Below are positions 4,700-5,995 of a DNA stretch of 5,995 nt, one piece after another (the first letter of the stretch is position 1; each line of letters starts with the position of its first letter). Below the pieces are notes generated by a model that saw nothing but the letters and a program-made list of their open reading frames with translations, did not search any database and was not told where the DNA came from. The DNA is taken from contig DGHP01000004.1 in the NCBI GenBank assembly GCA_002392705.1, forward strand, positions 1 through 5,995. Reading direction: 5' to 3'. Source of the stretch: Lachnospiraceae bacterium UBA3845 (GTDB taxonomy: Bacteria; Bacillota; Clostridia; Lachnospirales; Lachnospiraceae). Made by a program: the position numbers and the translations under genes.

Positions 4700-5731
4700 A
4701 TGGGAAAAATTAAGGCTGTACAGATTTTCAAACCCGAAGATCTGCGGATCATCGACATGGATATGCCGGTGATCGACGAGAAGAACAATGTACTGGTAAA
4801 GATCACAGCTTCAGGTATCTGCGGCTCGGACGTGGGAATCTACCACGGCCAGAATGCCGCTGCCACCTACCCGCGCGTGATCGGGCATGAGATCGTCGGA
4901 GAGGTTGTGGAAGCCGGACCGACGGCAAAGAAGGTAAAAGTCGGCGACCGCGTCATCATCGACCAGGTTACGGCCTGCGGACACTGCTGGGCCTGCCGGC
5001 ACGGCCGCCCGAATGTCTGCCAGCATCTGCAGGTGCGCGGGGTCCATATCGACGGCGGATACCGTGAGTATATGGCGGTGCCGGACAAGGACTGCTACAT
5101 CCTTCCGGATTTCCTGCGCTACGAGGACGCTGTGCTGATCGAGCCGACTACGATCGCGGTCCAGGCCTGCTCCAGAGCCCAGCTGAATGAGGAGGACGAG
5201 CTTCTGATCATGGGCTGCGGCGCCCTCGGCTCCAGAATGCTCAGCATCGCGAAGCTCCATGGCTGCAAAATCATCGTCGCGGATGTGGTGGATGAGAAGC
5301 TGGCGGAGGCAAAGCAGAACGGCGCGGATTATACGGTCAACCTGCTGAAGGAAGATCTGGCTGAAAAGTGTAAAGAGTATACGACAGACGAATATGGTCC
5401 GACTGTTTCGATCGACTGCGCCTGCACGAAGGATTCCCTTGGGACCTGCATAAAGGTGACCGGCAACGCCGGGCGCGTCATCACCATGGGATTCTCCGTC
5501 GCGCCGACGGAAGTCACCAATTTCGGCATTACCTCCAAGGAACTGGATATCCGCGGCTCCAGGCTGCAGAACCGCAAGTTCCAGGAAGTCATCGATCTGG
5601 TCAACGCGGGTAAGGTGGATCTGGATCACAAGATCTCCCATACCTATCACTTTACAGATGCCCAGGCGGCCTTCGATTTCAACGACACCCATGATCCGTC
5701 AATCAGAAAGATTGTCCTGACCATGGACTGA
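4700..5731 (+). CDS. Zinc-dependent medium-chain dehydrogenase, sorbitol / L-gulonate 5-dehydrogenase-like
   Basis: The 343-residue protein has the usual family length. The N-terminal catalytic domain carries GICGSDVG with C41 as first catalytic zinc ligand, GHE (62-64) with H63 and E64, and E148 in the IEPT motif. C93, C96, C99 and C107 form the structural zinc lobe. The Rossmann core has GCGALG (172-177) and an aspartate at the end of the second strand (D195), which normally selects NAD over NADP. It should oxidise a secondary hydroxyl of a polyol or sugar acid, or reduce the ketone, in the cytoplasm. Close functional families include L-threonine, sorbitol and L-galactonate/L-gulonate 5-dehydrogenases (LgoD/RspB type). 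Next to a TRAP transporter and a fructuronate-reductase-type enzyme I favour a sugar-acid substrate. Start: AGGAG at 4687-4691, eight bases before the ATG. It is the last gene before the strong terminator and appears intact. Confidence 0.93.
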   Translation: MGKIKAVQIFKPEDLRIIDMDMPVIDEKNNVLVKITASGICGSDVGIYHGQNAAATYPRVIGHEIVGEVVEAGPTAKKVKVGDRVIIDQVTACGHCWACRHGRPNVCQHLQVRGVHIDGGYREYMAVPDKDCYILPDFLRYEDAVLIEPTTIAVQACSRAQLNEEDELLIMGCGALGSRMLSIAKLHGCKIIVADVVDEKLAEAKQNGADYTVNLLKEDLAEKCKEYTTDEYGPTVSIDCACTKDSLGTCIKVTGNAGRVITMGFSVAPTEVTNFGITSKELDIRGSRLQNRKFQEVIDLVNAGKVDLDHKISHTYHFTDAQAAFDFNDTHDPSIRKIVLTMD

Positions 5732-5789
5732 AACGGCAGCTTTTCGGGAAGAGAAAGAGCAGGTGGAATCATCCTGCCGATATAAAGAG

Positions 5790-5848
5790 ACACTGTGCGG
5801 ATCCGGGACCGTAAATCGTATCGACCGGGACCGCGCAGTGTTTTTTTT
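5790..5848 (+). terminator. Rho-independent terminator of the operon
   Basis: 5790-5800 (ACACTGTGCGG) pairs with 5831-5841 (CCGCGCAGTGT), eleven pairs with one wobble. The stem continues after a 2x2 internal loop with CCGG (5803-5806) to CCGG (5825-5828). It is followed by eight T residues (5841-5848). It lies 58 bases after the dehydrogenase stop. The A/G-rich bases 5784-5789 can also pair with the T-run, but the complementary strand has only a short T-rich tail (CTCTTTATA), so strong action in the opposite direction is doubtful. Confidence 0.94.
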
Positions 5849-5995
5849 GACGGCTGTCTTGCCTGCAGGCCGCCATGTGATTATTATTAAGAACAGCTGC
5901 TACTATTTACGGCCTGTTTGAAATCAGCTTCCGGTTCGTCGTGCCTTCAGGAGAAACAGGTTCTGATTGCAGATAAGGCCTGCGAAGCAGGAACT
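5849..5995. other. Downstream region without a recognisable gene; possible promoter of the next unit
   Basis: No convincing reading frame starts or ends here on either strand. A possible extended -10 box, TGC followed by TACTAT (5898-5906), is preceded by an AT-rich stretch (5878-5890) but has no good -35. GCCTGCAGGC (5861-5870) is a perfect palindrome. CCTGC (5979-5983) and GCAGG (5987-5991) form a small hairpin at the very edge. An AGGAG at 5949-5953 has no ATG at the right distance. The stretch may be the leader of a gene starting beyond the window. A short open frame on the opposite strand ends at 5907, but it is too short to judge. Confidence 0.3.

Noticed and set aside
4811..5692. Opposite-strand open frame of 293 codons over the zinc dehydrogenase
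   Set aside because: It is fully antisense to a gene with all family motifs and has no recognisable domain of its own.
1..5995. CRISPR array, tRNA/rRNA gene, insertion sequence or phage attachment site
   Set aside because: I saw no regularly spaced repeats, no cloverleaf with the T-loop pattern, no transposase motifs and no terminal inverted repeats with target duplications.

Overview
The window reads as a piece of chromosomal catabolic gene cluster from a bacterium, most likely a Bacillota (Clostridia, Lachnospiraceae-like) of moderately high GC. The basis is strong AGGAG-type ribosome sites before most genes, tight co-directional packing, and the Clostridia-like character of the proteins. 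The assignment is inference: no rRNA or taxonomic marker is present. All genes lie on the + strand, and the only convincing intrinsic terminator is near the right end (5790-5848).

Layout. (1) 2-640 is the C-terminal part of a mannitol dehydrogenase-family NAD oxidoreductase (D-mannonate / fructuronate reductase type), cut by the left edge. (2) 742-1464 is a small membrane-anchored protein whose core resembles a NERD (nuclease-related) domain but lacks the usual acidic/lysine catalytic residues. (3) 1608-2588, 2770-3321 and 3321-4631 form a complete three-gene TRAP transporter: DctP-type binding protein, DctQ-type small membrane subunit and DctM-type large membrane subunit. The last two overlap by one base. 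(4) 4700-5731 is a zinc-dependent medium-chain dehydrogenase of the sorbitol / L-threonine / L-gulonate dehydrogenase type. (5) 5732-5995 holds the terminator and then an apparently gene-free stretch, possibly the leader of the next unit.

Together these fit uptake and oxidation of a sugar acid. The TRAP system would import an anionic hexonate or uronate. The zinc dehydrogenase would oxidise a hydroxyl (for example L-gulonate to D-fructuronate), and the mannitol dehydrogenase-family enzyme would reduce the keto acid to D-mannonate for later dehydration. The substrate is inferred from family and context, not shown by the sequence.

The most unusual content is outside the catabolic enzymes. It comprises the diverged NERD-like protein in the middle of a sugar-acid operon, a run of stem-loops before dctP ending in one that covers both its ribosome site and its start codon, a tandem pair of stable hairpins between dctP and dctQ, and a TRAP binding protein with an ordinary secretion signal but no lipobox cysteine.
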